64,000 bases of DNA, from assembly GCA_020252645.1 (NCBI GenBank), contig JADCCN010000002.1, positions 248,001 through 312,000 of the forward strand. The letters are read 5' to 3'. The position numbers and the translations under genes were made by a program. The notes below the pieces were generated by a model. The model was given only the letters and a program-made list of their open reading frames with translations, did no database searches and was not told where the DNA came from. This document shows positions 37,014 to 46,323 of this stretch, piece after piece (position 1 is the stretch's first letter; each line of letters opens with the position of its first letter). Origin of the DNA: Methylobacterium sp. GTDB lineage: Bacteria > Pseudomonadota > Alphaproteobacteria > Rhizobiales > Beijerinckiaceae.

Positions 37014-37649
37014 ATGCGGCTTCATGGCTATTTCCGCTCGTCGGCAGCATTCCGGGTGCGAATCGCGCTCAATCTCAAGGGCTTGAGCGCCGAGCATGTG
37101 TTCCATCACCTGCGCCGCAACGAGCAGAACGCGCCGGAATTCCTCAATCTCAATCCGCAGGGCCTGGTGCCGGCCTTCGAGCTTGATGACGGAACCGTGC
37201 TCACGCAGTCGCTGGCTGTCATCGAGTGGCTCGACGAGACCTTCCCCGATCCGCCGCTGCGGCCGGGCAATGCAACCCGCCGGGCCCGTATTCTGGCCTT
37301 CGCGCTGGCCATTGCCTGCGACATCCACCCGGTGCAGAACCTGAAGGTGCTGAACCGGTTGCGCAGCCTGGGGCAGGATGATCCGGGCGTCGAGGCTTGG
37401 GCCGCCTGGGTCAATCGCGAGGGGCTCGCGGCCTGCGAAACGCTGGCGCGGGCGCAAGCCGGGCCGTTCGTCTTCGGCGATCGGCCGACCCTCGCGGATA
37501 TCTGCCTCGTGCCGCAACTGGGCAATGCGCGGCGCTTCAAGGTGGATGTGAGCGCCTATCCGCGTCTGCTCGAGGCGGAGGCCGCCGCATTGGCGCTGCC
37601 GGCCTTCGCGCGTGCCGCGCCGCAGAACCAGCCGGATTTCGAAGCCTGA
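37014..37649 (+). CDS. maiA: Maleylacetoacetate isomerase-like zeta-class glutathione transferase
   Basis: GSH-dependent isomerase family of tyrosine/aromatic breakdown, 211 residues. The N-terminal thioredoxin-like half begins LHGYFRSSAAFRVRIALNLK; the zeta motif SSCxxRVRIAL is present with Ala in place of Cys. GSH-binding residues are in PQGLVPAFELDDG and LTQSLAVIEWLDE, and the helical half has CDIHPVQNLKVLNRL and FGDRPTLADICLVPQ. No other aromatic-degradation genes are nearby, so a different isomerase substrate is possible. Confidence 0.82.
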   Translation: MRLHGYFRSSAAFRVRIALNLKGLSAEHVFHHLRRNEQNAPEFLNLNPQGLVPAFELDDGTVLTQSLAVIEWLDETFPDPPLRPGNATRRARILAFALAIACDIHPVQNLKVLNRLRSLGQDDPGVEAWAAWVNREGLAACETLARAQAGPFVFGDRPTLADICLVPQLGNARRFKVDVSAYPRLLEAEAAALALPAFARAAPQNQPDFEA

Positions 37650-37782
37650 GGCGCCCCCTCGAGGCGCGAGACACCAATTGACAAGCCCCGGCGAGGGGAA
37701 TCTCATGGCTGATCAGGGCGGTGATCGGGGGCCTTCGGCGGAAGGGCGTTGAGCCGCCTCCAACAACAGGGGAGACCATCTC

Positions 37783-39390
37783 ATGCGGATGAACAGGCGG
37801 CTTGCAATGGCGGCCGGCGCGGCATTGTTCGCGACCACGGCAATCGGTTCGATCACTCCGTCCTTCGCGCAGACCCCGCGCGACACGGTGGTGATGGCAA
37901 AGCTGATCGACGACATCATCTCGCTCGATCCGGCGGAAGTGTTTGAATTCTCCGGCTCGGAAGTCACGGGCAACATTTATGACCGGCTCGTGAACTATGA
38001 TGTGAACGACCCCTCCAGGATCATCGGCCAGCTCGCGGAAAGCTGGAGCGCCTCGGCCGACGGGATGACCTATACCTTCAAGCTCAGGCCCAACCTGAAA
38101 TTCCATTCGGGCAACCCGATCACCTCGGCCGATGTGGTCTATTCCTTCCAGCGCGCGGTGACGCTGAACAAGTCGCCGGGCTTCATCATCACGCAGTTCG
38201 GCATCAACAAGGACAATGTGCTGGATGTCGTGAAGGCGGTGGACCCGCAGACGGTGACCATCACCGTCAACAAGCCCTACGCGACCTCGTTCTTCCTCAA
38301 TTGCATGACCTCGGATGTCGCGGGGATTGTCGATTCCAAGCTCGTTCAGGCCAATGTGAAGGACAATGATTTCGGCAACGAGTGGATGAAGCGCAACTCG
38401 GCAGGCTCGGGTGCCTATATCCTGCGCGGCTGGCGCGCCAACGAGCAATATGCGCTCGAGGCCAACCCGAACTGGATCGGCGGCGCACCGAAAACCCGCC
38501 GCGTCATCGTGCGGCACGTGCCGGAACTCGCGTCCCAGCGCCTGCTGCTCGAGAAGGGTGATGTGGATTTCGCCCGCAACCTCCTGAAGGACCAGCTGAC
38601 GCCGGTATCCCAGAACAAGGACCTGAAAATCGATCAGGGCGACAAGGGTTACATTCTCTATCTCGGCCTGAACACCAAGAACCCGAACCTCGCCAAGCCC
38701 GAGGTGCGCGAAGCCCTGAAATGGCTGACCGATTACGAGGCCATCGAGCGGAACATCACGCAGGGCACCTACGCCACGCATCAGAGCTTCCTGCCGAAGG
38801 GCTTCCTGGGGGCCATCTCCGACAAGCCCTACAGATATGATGTCGCGAAGGCCAAAGCCCTGCTCGAAAAGGCCGGGCTGAAGGATGGCTTCACGGTGAC
38901 GATGGATGTGCGCAACGTGTCGCCCTTCACCGACATCGCGCAGGCGCTGCAGGCGCAATGGGCGGCGGCCGGCATCAAGCTGGAACTCCTGCCGGGCGAG
39001 GGCCGCGCGACGCTGACGAAGTATCGCGCCCGGACGCACGACATCTTCATCGGCCAGTGGGGCCCGGATTACCTCGACCCCCACACCAATGCCGAGACCT
39101 TCGCCATCAACGAGAGCAATGCGGATGATGCGCGCTCCAAGACGCTGGCGTGGCGCAATGCCTGGGACATCCCCGAGATGACCAAGAAGACGCTGGCCAA
39201 CGTGCTCGAGCGCGACACCGAAAAGCGCAAGGCGGTCTACGAGGAACTCCAGCGCGAGCACCAGAAGACCTCGCCCTTCGTCATCATCTCGCAGCAGATC
39301 GAGGTGACGGCGTCGCGCAAGAACGTCACCGGCTTCCGCATCGGCCCCTCTTCCAGCGGCAACTACTACTGGAACATCGTGAAAGGCTGA
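37783..39390 (+). CDS. Peptide/nickel-type ABC transporter binding protein (SBP family 5)
   Basis: Periplasmic receptor of 535 residues. Signal peptide to SFAQ (residues 1-30), then DDIISLDPAEVFEFSGSEVT, NIYDRLVNYD, LAESWSASADGMTYTFKLRP, KFHSGNPITSADVVYSFQRA and EVREALKWLTDYEAIERNI, all family 5 landmarks. It leads a complete DppA/B/C/D/F-type operon. A hairpin follows before the permease. Ligand class (peptide, glutathione or other) cannot be settled. Confidence 0.92.
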   Translation: MRMNRRLAMAAGAALFATTAIGSITPSFAQTPRDTVVMAKLIDDIISLDPAEVFEFSGSEVTGNIYDRLVNYDVNDPSRIIGQLAESWSASADGMTYTFKLRPNLKFHSGNPITSADVVYSFQRAVTLNKSPGFIITQFGINKDNVLDVVKAVDPQTVTITVNKPYATSFFLNCMTSDVAGIVDSKLVQANVKDNDFGNEWMKRNSAGSGAYILRGWRANEQYALEANPNWIGGAPKTRRVIVRHVPELASQRLLLEKGDVDFARNLLKDQLTPVSQNKDLKIDQGDKGYILYLGLNTKNPNLAKPEVREALKWLTDYEAIERNITQGTYATHQSFLPKGFLGAISDKPYRYDVAKAKALLEKAGLKDGFTVTMDVRNVSPFTDIAQALQAQWAAAGIKLELLPGEGRATLTKYRARTHDIFIGQWGPDYLDPHTNAETFAINESNADDARSKTLAWRNAWDIPEMTKKTLANVLERDTEKRKAVYEELQREHQKTSPFVIISQQIEVTASRKNVTGFRIGPSSSGNYYWNIVKG

Positions 39391-39398
39391 GGCCAATC

Positions 39399-39427
39399 CG
39401 GAGCGGCATCCTTGCGATACCGCTCCG
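39399..39427 (+). terminator. Hairpin between the family 5 binding-protein gene and its permease
   Basis: Eight-base perfect arms CGGAGCGG / CCGCTCCG with a 13-nt loop, 8 nt after the stop codon, followed by TTCTTG. Fits the pattern of a stem after each operon-leading binding-protein gene in this window. Confidence 0.55.
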
Positions 39428-39460
39428 TTCTTGCGCGTAATTCATGGGGATCACCACGGT

Positions 39461-40489
39461 ATGGCGAGCAAGCAGGCCCTGAGCCTCGCAGGAACGGTCG
39501 GGCGTGAACTCTCGACGGTCGCCATCACGCTTCTTGGCCTGCTCGCGGTCACCTTCTTCATCGCCCGCGTGATGCCGGTGGACCCGGTGCTGGCGGTGGT
39601 GGGGGATCGCGCTCCGGCGGATGTCTATGAACGGGCGCGCCTGGAATTGGGCCTCGACAAGCCGCTGATCGTGCAGTTCGGGATATACCTGCAGAAGGTG
39701 TTTTCGGGCGATTTCGGCAAATCCGTCCTCACCTCCAACCCGGTGATCGAGGATATCGGGCGCGTCTTTCCGGCAACGCTCGAACTCGCGACGCTTGGCA
39801 CCCTGATCGGCATCACGCTCGGCATTCCGCTGGGTGTTCTGGCCGCGACGAAGCAGGGCCGCTGGCCGGATCATCTCGCCCGTTTCATCGGGCTCTTCGG
39901 CTATTCCGTGCCGATCTTCTGGCTGGGCCTGATGGGCCTGCTTCTCTTCTACGCAAAGCTTGGCTGGGTTTCGGGGCCCGGGCGGATCGGGGTCAGCTAC
40001 CAGGATTTCATCGAGCCGATCACCGGCGTTCTGCTGCTGGATTGCGCGCTGCAGGGCGATTGGGAGGCCTTCCGCAACGCCGCCTCGCATCTCGTGCTGC
40101 CTTCGGCCTGCCTCGGGCTGTTCTCGACCGCCTATATCAGCCGCATGACGCGCTCCTTCATGATCCAGGAATTGCAGCAGCAATACATCATCACCGCGCG
40201 GGTGAAGGGCATGTCGGAAACGCGGGTGATCTGGCGGCATGGCCTCAGGAACGCCATGGTGCCGCTGCTGACCGTCATTGCGCTTTCCTATGTGAACCTG
40301 CTGGAAGGCTCGGTTCTCACCGAGACGGTCTTTGCCTGGCCGGGGCTCGGACGATACATCACCAATTCCTTGCTGAGCGCGGATATGAACGCGGTGCTGG
40401 GCGGCACCATTGTCGTCGGCGCGGTCTTTGTCGGCATCAACCTGCTGACAGACCTCCTGGCGCGCATCCTCGACCCGCGAGCGCGGTGA
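39461..40489 (+). CDS. Peptide-type ABC transporter permease (DppB-like)
   Basis: Inner-membrane subunit, 342 residues from the ATG at 39461. FFIARVMPVDPVLAVVGDRA and ELGLDKPLIVQFGIYL near the N-terminus, GIPLGVLAATKQGRWPDHLA, the EAA loop YIITARVKGMSETRVIWRHG, and TVFAWPGLGRYITNSLLSAD at the end are typical. A 10-bp gap leads to DppC. Confidence 0.93.
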   Translation: MASKQALSLAGTVGRELSTVAITLLGLLAVTFFIARVMPVDPVLAVVGDRAPADVYERARLELGLDKPLIVQFGIYLQKVFSGDFGKSVLTSNPVIEDIGRVFPATLELATLGTLIGITLGIPLGVLAATKQGRWPDHLARFIGLFGYSVPIFWLGLMGLLLFYAKLGWVSGPGRIGVSYQDFIEPITGVLLLDCALQGDWEAFRNAASHLVLPSACLGLFSTAYISRMTRSFMIQELQQQYIITARVKGMSETRVIWRHGLRNAMVPLLTVIALSYVNLLEGSVLTETVFAWPGLGRYITNSLLSADMNAVLGGTIVVGAVFVGINLLTDLLARILDPRAR

Positions 40490-40499
40490 GGAGCGTGGC

Positions 40500-41390
40500 A
40501 TGAGCGGCCTTTACGCCTATCTCACCTCCGAAGCGCCGGTCTCGCGCGGGCAGGCGCGGCTCGCGCAGGCCTATCGGCGCTGGCTCGCGCTGAAGGCCAA
40601 TCCGCTGGCGCTGACCGGCCTTGCGATCGTGATCATCCTGCTGCTGGTCGCGGCGCTGGCGCCATGGATCGCGACGCATGATCCGCTCGCGCAGAACCTC
40701 GACCAGCGCCTGCTCGCGCCCTCGGCGAAAAACTGGTTCGGCACGGATTCCCTGGGGCGGGACATCTTCTCGCGCATCGTGCACGGCACACGCGTCACGC
40801 TCGTCATCGTGCTGCTGGTGGTGATCTCGGTGGGGCCGATCGGCCTGCTGATCGGCACGGTCGCCGGCTATTTCGGCGGCTGGACCGACCGCGTGCTGAT
40901 GCGCATCACCGATATCTTCCTCGCCTTCCCGCGCCTGGTGCTGGCCTTGGCCTTCGTCGCGGTGCTCGGCCCGGGCATCGAGAATGCCTGCATCGCCATC
41001 GCGCTCACGGCCTGGCCTCCTTACGCGCGCGTCGCCCGCGCCGAGACGATGGTGGTCCGGAATTCCGATTACATCGCCGCCGTGCGGCTGCAGGGCGCCT
41101 CGAATACCCGCATCGTGCTCAAACACATCATGCCGGTCTGCATCCCCTCGCTCATCGTGCGCACCACGCTCGACATGGCGGGCATCATCCTCACGGCAGC
41201 CGGCCTCGGCTTCCTGGGCCTTGGCGCGCAGCCGCCCATGCCGGAATGGGGCGCGATGATTGCCAATGGCCGCGAATACATCTTCGACCAATGGTGGGTC
41301 GCGACCTTCCCCGGCCTCGCGATCTGCCTTGTGGCGCTGGGCTTCAATCTGCTGGGCGACGGCCTGCGCGACGTGCTGGATGCCCGCTGA
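40500..41390 (+). CDS. Peptide-type ABC transporter permease (DppC-like)
   Basis: Second permease, 296 residues. Signature pieces: NWFGTDSLGRDIFSRIVHGT, ITDIFLAFPRLVLALAFVA, the EAA loop SDYIAAVRLQGASNTRIVLK, and AAGLGFLGLGAQPPMPEWG. Its stop codon TGA overlaps the next ATG (TGATG). Confidence 0.93.
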   Translation: MSGLYAYLTSEAPVSRGQARLAQAYRRWLALKANPLALTGLAIVIILLLVAALAPWIATHDPLAQNLDQRLLAPSAKNWFGTDSLGRDIFSRIVHGTRVTLVIVLLVVISVGPIGLLIGTVAGYFGGWTDRVLMRITDIFLAFPRLVLALAFVAVLGPGIENACIAIALTAWPPYARVARAETMVVRNSDYIAAVRLQGASNTRIVLKHIMPVCIPSLIVRTTLDMAGIILTAAGLGFLGLGAQPPMPEWGAMIANGREYIFDQWWVATFPGLAICLVALGFNLLGDGLRDVLDAR

Positions 41391-42244
41391 TGCATGCTGA
41401 AACACCTCTCCTCGCGGTCGAGAACCTGCGGGTGCGCTTTCATACGCCGACGCGCCTCGTGGAGGCCGTGCGCGGCCTCTCCTTCACGCTGGGGCGCGAG
41501 AAACTCGCGATCGTGGGCGAATCCGGCTCCGGCAAATCCATGACCGGCCGCGCGATCCTTGATCTCGTGCCCTGGCCGGGCGAGGTGACCGCCGACCGCA
41601 TGGAATTTCGCGGGCAGGACATGATGAGCCTCGACAGGCATGGCCGTCGCGCCATCCGAGGCAAGCGCATCTCCATGGTGATGCAGGACCCGAAATTCTC
41701 GCTGAACCCGGTGATGACCGTGGGCCAGCAGATCGGCGAGGCCTATCGCGTGCATACGAAAGCGAGCCGCGCCGAGGCTCGCGAACGCGCGCTCGCCATG
41801 CTCGAAGCCGTTCAGATCCGCGAGCCCTCGCGCGTCCATGATCTTTATCCGCATGAGGTTTCCGGCGGCATGGGCCAGCGCGTGATGATCGCGATGATGC
41901 TGATCGGCGAGCCGGATATCCTGATCGCGGACGAGCCCACCTCCGCGCTCGATGTCACGGTTCAGGCGCAGGTGCTCGATATTCTCGATCGGCTCGTGAC
42001 GGATCGCGGCATGGGCCTGATTTTCATCAGCCATGATCTGCCGCTGGTCGCCTCGTTCTGCGACCGGGTGGTGGTGATGTATGCGGGCCGCGTGATGGAA
42101 ACGCTCGATGCCGGGGCGCTTTCGAAAGGCAGGCACCCCTATACCCGAGGCCTGCTCGGCTGCCTGCCCGATCTCGACCACCCGAAGGATCGCCTCGCCA
42201 CGCTGAAGCGCGACCCCGCCTGGGCGAATGGGGCCGGGACATGA
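41390..42244 (+). CDS. Peptide-type ABC transporter ATPase (DppD-like)
   Basis: ATPase of 284 residues. Walker [18 protein letters not shown]-loop [17 protein letters not shown], signature [15 protein letters not shown], Walker [18 protein letters not shown]-loop [12 protein letters not shown], and the oligopeptide-family tail [20 protein letters not shown]. The start is set by the TGATG overlap with DppC. The next gene overlaps by 4 nt. Confidence 0.93.
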   Translation: MHAETPLLAVENLRVRFHTPTRLVEAVRGLSFTLGREKLAIVGESGSGKSMTGRAILDLVPWPGEVTADRMEFRGQDMMSLDRHGRRAIRGKRISMVMQDPKFSLNPVMTVGQQIGEAYRVHTKASRAEARERALAMLEAVQIREPSRVHDLYPHEVSGGMGQRVMIAMMLIGEPDILIADEPTSALDVTVQAQVLDILDRLVTDRGMGLIFISHDLPLVASFCDRVVVMYAGRVMETLDAGALSKGRHPYTRGLLGCLPDLDHPKDRLATLKRDPAWANGAGT

Positions 42245-42999
42245 GCGACGCCATCACGGTCTTTGGCCTTGATGTCAGTTTCGGCGCCTCGCATGTCGTG
42301 AAGGATGTCGGCTTCACGGTGGGCAAGGGCGAAAGCTACGGCATCGTGGGCGAATCGGGTTCGGGCAAATCCACCATCCTGCGCGCGCTTTCCGGGCTGA
42401 ACCGTGAGTGGAGCGGCAGCATCACCATTGCCGGCGAGCCGCAGCAGGCCAAACGCCCGCCCGCCTTCTACCGGCAGGTGCAGATGGTCTTCCAGGATCC
42501 CTTTGCTTCGCTCCATCCGCGCATGACCGTGGATGCGACGCTCGCCGAGCCGGTGGCGATCCACGGTCTCGGCGATGCCGACAAGCGAATCAATCGCGCA
42601 TTGGCGGATGTGGGCCTCGATGGCGGCTTCCGCTTTCGCTATCCGCACCAGCTTTCGGGCGGCCAGCGCCAGCGGGTGGCGATTGCCCGGGCGCTCATTC
42701 TCGAACCCGCGATCCTGCTGCTGGATGAGCCCACCTCCGCGCTTGATGTCTCCATTCAGGCGGAAGTTCTGAACCTTCTAACGGAGTTGAAGGCCGCGCG
42801 CGGGCTGACTCTCGTGCTGGTCAGCCATAATCTCGCGGTTGTCGGTCATCTCTGCGGCCGCGTGGCCGTGATGAAGGAAGGGCGGATCGTGGAGGAGGCC
42901 ACACTCGATGCCATTCGTTCCGGTGACATCCATCAAGCCTATACGCGCGATCTTCTCGCGGCCTCGCGCCGTGCGCATGGCGCGATCACCACCGCCTGA
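42241..42999 (+). CDS. Peptide-type ABC transporter ATPase (DppF-like)
   Basis: Second ATPase, 252 residues. [73 protein letters not shown] and LVSHNLAVVGHLCGRVAVM are all present. It closes the five-gene operon. Confidence 0.93.
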   Translation: MSDAITVFGLDVSFGASHVVKDVGFTVGKGESYGIVGESGSGKSTILRALSGLNREWSGSITIAGEPQQAKRPPAFYRQVQMVFQDPFASLHPRMTVDATLAEPVAIHGLGDADKRINRALADVGLDGGFRFRYPHQLSGGQRQRVAIARALILEPAILLLDEPTSALDVSIQAEVLNLLTELKAARGLTLVLVSHNLAVVGHLCGRVAVMKEGRIVEEATLDAIRSGDIHQAYTRDLLAASRRAHGAITTA

Positions 43000-43112
43000 T
43001 CCGCTGGGGCGTTTGATCCGCCACAACAAACGCGGCCCGGAATTCGACTAGCTTAGAGCGGTTCTAAAAATGTCTCGGCTCCCGTGAGGACCGGCGGCAG
43101 GAGGTTGATTTC

Positions 43113-45020
43113 GTGTCGAACAAGGCTGCGCCCGATTCCGTCCACCAGCATGCGGCTTTCGAGCGTCTTGCCATCCTGCGGATCGGCATCGCGATCGCGG
43201 CGGCGGCCGCTGTGTGGTTCCGGCTCTGGGAGCCCTTTCCGGCCTTCAGCATCATCGGCGCGCTGGGCCTGGCCCTCGCCGCCTGGCCCATCTTCCGCGA
43301 GGCCTTCGCCAATCTGCTGGCTCGGCGCATGACCATGGAATTGTCGATGACCATCGCAATCGTCGCGGCGGCGGCGATTTCCGAGTGGTTCACGGCGCTG
43401 GTGGTGACTCTTTTCGTGCTGCTGGCGGAAGAACTGGAGCACATGACGATCGCGCGCGGGCGCATGGCCATCCTCGATCTCGTGAATTTCGTGCCGCGTG
43501 AGGCGCGCGTTCGGCGCAAGGGCGAGGTGGTGACGCTTCCGCTGTCAGAGATCGTGCCCGGCGACATCGTGGTGGTCGGCCCCGGCGAGAAGGTGCCGGT
43601 CGATGGCGAGGTGGTGTCCGGGCATTCCTATGTCGACCAGTCGCGCCTCACGGGTGAATCCATGCCTGCGGCGAAGGAGGTGGGCGCGACCGTCTTTGCC
43701 GGCTCCATCAACCAGTTGGGCCTTCTGGAAATCGGCACGCGGCAGGTCGGCCCGGATACGAGCTATGGCAGGATCATCCAGGCGGTGGAAGCGGCGGAGC
43801 ATACGCGCGCGCCCGTGCAGAAGCTGGCCGACCAGCTTGCCGGCTATCTTGTCTATGTCGCGCTTGTCTGCGCGGCGCTGACCTTCCTCATCACGCGCGA
43901 TATTCGCGATACGATCTCGGTGATCATCGTGGCCGGGGCATGCGGCATCGCGGCGGGCACGCCGCTCGCCATTCTGGGCGGCATCGGAAGAGCCGCGCGA
44001 CTGGGCTCGATCATCAAGGGCGGCATCCATCTCGAAACGCTCGGCAAGGTCGACACGATCATCTTCGACAAGACCGGCACGCTGACGATCGGCGAACCCG
44101 TGGTGACCCGCCTCGATGCAGCGGCGGGAAGCGATGAAACCGAACTGCTCCGCCTGGCGGCCATCGCGGAGTTCCATTCGGAGCATCCGCTCGCACGTGC
44201 CGTCATCCGTGAGGCCGAGGCGCGGGGCATCGCCGTGACTGAACCGGATGATTTCCGCTACACCGTCGCGCGCGGCATCAACGCGACCCATGCCGGTCGC
44301 CTGATCCTCGTGGGCAATCGCAAGCTGCTTGCAGAAGCGGGGGTGGAGGTGCCGGCGGATGGCGGTTCGCAGGAGGGCTCGGAGATTCTCGTTGCCGCCG
44401 ATGGCCGCTACATGGGCGCGGTCACGGTCGCCGATCCCCTTCGGCCGGAAGCCGTGCATGCAGTCGCGCGTCTCAATGATCTCGGCCTGCGCACGGTGCT
44501 GCTCACGGGAGATGTCGCGCGCGTTGGCCAGAAGGTGGGCGCGCGGCTGGGCATCGCGGAAGTGAAATCGGACCTGATGCCCGAGGACAAGCACCGTCTC
44601 GTGCGCGCCATGACCGCCCGGAAGCGGGTCGTCGCGATGATCGGGGATGGTGTCAATGATGCGCCGGCCCTGACGGCGGCCAGCGTCGGCGTCGCCATGG
44701 GTTCGGGCACGGATATCGCGCAGGAAAGCGCGGATATCGTGCTGATCGGCAATGATCTCAACAAGCTGGTCGAAACGGTTCTGATCGCACGGCAGACCCG
44801 CCGGATCATCTGGCAGAATTTCACCGGCACGCTGGTCATCGATGCCGTGGGTATCGGGCTTGCCGCTTTCGGCCTGCTGAACCCGCTTATGGCGGCGGCG
44901 ATCCATGTCGGCTCCGAACTGGCCTTCATCCTCAATTCCGCCCGGCTGCTGGCCTTGAAGGCGCAGCCATCCGAAAAGAAGCCCGAGGAGAAGCAGCATC
45001 TCGCACCTGCCTCCTCGTGA
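43113..45020 (+). CDS. Heavy-metal-type P-type ATPase (P1B-like) with an atypical membrane metal motif
   Basis: Inner-membrane cation pump, 635 residues from a GTG start. Core motifs are complete: LTGES (179-183), DKTGTLT with phosphorylated Asp319, HSEHPLA (355-361) and GDGVNDAPAL. There is no N-terminal HMA domain, only HQH at 11-13. In the helix before Asp319, where P1B pumps carry CPC, SPC or TPC, this protein reads VAGACGIAAGTPLA: the proline is absent and only Cys277 remains. Substrate therefore uncertain. It stands alone after the peptide operon. Confidence 0.88.
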   Translation: MSNKAAPDSVHQHAAFERLAILRIGIAIAAAAAVWFRLWEPFPAFSIIGALGLALAAWPIFREAFANLLARRMTMELSMTIAIVAAAAISEWFTALVVTLFVLLAEELEHMTIARGRMAILDLVNFVPREARVRRKGEVVTLPLSEIVPGDIVVVGPGEKVPVDGEVVSGHSYVDQSRLTGESMPAAKEVGATVFAGSINQLGLLEIGTRQVGPDTSYGRIIQAVEAAEHTRAPVQKLADQLAGYLVYVALVCAALTFLITRDIRDTISVIIVAGACGIAAGTPLAILGGIGRAARLGSIIKGGIHLETLGKVDTIIFDKTGTLTIGEPVVTRLDAAAGSDETELLRLAAIAEFHSEHPLARAVIREAEARGIAVTEPDDFRYTVARGINATHAGRLILVGNRKLLAEAGVEVPADGGSQEGSEILVAADGRYMGAVTVADPLRPEAVHAVARLNDLGLRTVLLTGDVARVGQKVGARLGIAEVKSDLMPEDKHRLVRAMTARKRVVAMIGDGVNDAPALTAASVGVAMGSGTDIAQESADIVLIGNDLNKLVETVLIARQTRRIIWQNFTGTLVIDAVGIGLAAFGLLNPLMAAAIHVGSELAFILNSARLLALKAQPSEKKPEEKQHLAPASS

Positions 45021-45097
45021 GGCCGGCAAGCGCGCGAATGGGGCGGACGATCCGCGAACCGCCCAACCGCAGACCGTTGGAACGCGATTAAAGGCTG

Positions 45098-45205
45098 CTA
45101 GAGCATGATATGTTCAGACGGAAGCACATCATGGTCTTATCTTATTATTATCGCATGCTTTTTTGTGAAAAACTGGATACCGGTTTTGCGTAACAACATG
45201 CTCTC
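45098..45205. repeat. Palindromic repeat family A, copy 3
   Basis: Inverted relative to the 9884 copy: GAGCATGATATGTTCAGACG, then CATCATG, the linker TTATCTTATTATTATCGCATG, and TTTTTTGTGAAAAACTGGAT. It ends with CGGTTTTGCGTAACAACATG, like the partial unit at 13229. It lies between the P-type ATPase and the oxyanion operon. Confidence 0.85.
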
Positions 45206-45479
45206 GGCCGGGTCCCGGCACCCATGATGTCCCGTCATGCGACATTGCCGCTTTTCTGCACGCCTCTGGAAAAAGTCCTGCAGATGCATGCCTCCGATCC
45301 TGTATTTAAATGCATTAATATGCATGAATTACGCTTCTTGAAATCAACGGCAAGAATTCCATATCTGAGTCTGGAATTCCGGCTCACCAGGAACCCTTTC
45401 TTCGCGCGAAAACTCAGGAACCTGCGCGGGATCGGGTTCGAACTTTGACGAGGCTGGAAGCGCAATCCGGGAGGAATTC
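45206..45479 (+). other. Leader and presumed promoter region of the oxyanion-uptake operon
   Basis: About 270 bp, more AT-rich than its flanks near 45300-45360. It must hold the operon promoter. I saw no convincing ModE-type or molybdenum-cofactor riboswitch structure. GGGAGGAATTC just before 45480 is the ribosome-binding site of the first gene. Confidence 0.4.
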
Positions 45480-46322
45480 ATGCTGAACCGCCGTTTGACC
45501 CTTGGCTTCGCCGCAGCCCTGTTGCTCGCCGGGCCCGCCTTGGCGCAGGCACCCGCGCCCTCGGGGCGCTTCATCACGGTGTCGTCCACCACCTCGACCA
45601 CCGATTCCGGCCTCTTCACGCATCTCCTGCCGATCTTCCAGGCGAAGACGGGCATCGAGGTGCGCGTCGTGAGCCAGGGCACGGGGCAGGCGCTGGATAC
45701 CGGCCGGCGCGGCGACGCGGATGTGGTGTTTGTTCATGCCCGGGCGCAGGAGCTGAAATTCGTGGAAGACGGCTTCGGCCTCGAGCGCAAGCCGGTGATG
45801 TACAATGATTTCGTGCTCATCGGCCCCAAGGCTGACCCCGCCGGCATCAAGGGCGGCAAGGATATCGTGGCGGCGCTGAAGGCCTTGCAGGCCAAAGGCT
45901 CGCTCTTCATCTCGCGCGGCGACAAATCCGGCACGCATGCGGCGGAACTCAACCTCTGGAAGGCCGCCGAAATCGACATCGAGAAAGTGAAGGGCCCGTG
46001 GTATCGCGAGATCGGGCAGGGCATGGGTGCCGCGCTCAACATGGCCTCCGCCCAGAATGGCTATGTGCTCTCGGATCGCGCGACCTGGCTCAATTTCAGG
46101 AACCGGGGTGATCTCGACATCGTGGTCGAAGGCGATCGCCGCCTCTTCAACCAGTATGGCGTGATCCTCGTGAACCCCGCGAAGCACCCGCATGTGAAGA
46201 AGGCCGACGGCCAGGCCTTCATCGATTGGCTCGTCTCGCCGGAAGGGCAGAAGGCGATCGCGGATTACAAGATCGGCGGGCAATCGCTGTTCTTCCCCAA
46301 CGCCACCCAGCCGGGGGCGTAA
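45480..46322 (+). CDS. TupA-like tungstate/oxyanion ABC transporter binding protein
   Basis: Periplasmic receptor, 280 residues, signal peptide to ALAQ (residue 23). Start of the mature fold: ITVSSTTSTTDSGLFTHLLP, the TupA-type TTSTxxSGL anion-binding motif. Then GTGQALDTGRRGDADVVFVH, NDFVLIGPKADPAGIKGG, FISRGDKSGTHAAELNLW and GMGAALNMASAQNGYVLSDR. All fit the tungstate receptor family. No TupB or TupC follows; the next genes encode two more receptors and a FecCD-type transporter, one base downstream. Confidence 0.85.
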   Translation: MLNRRLTLGFAAALLLAGPALAQAPAPSGRFITVSSTTSTTDSGLFTHLLPIFQAKTGIEVRVVSQGTGQALDTGRRGDADVVFVHARAQELKFVEDGFGLERKPVMYNDFVLIGPKADPAGIKGGKDIVAALKALQAKGSLFISRGDKSGTHAAELNLWKAAEIDIEKVKGPWYREIGQGMGAALNMASAQNGYVLSDRATWLNFRNRGDLDIVVEGDRRLFNQYGVILVNPAKHPHVKKADGQAFIDWLVSPEGQKAIADYKIGGQSLFFPNATQPGA

Positions 46323-46323
46323 G

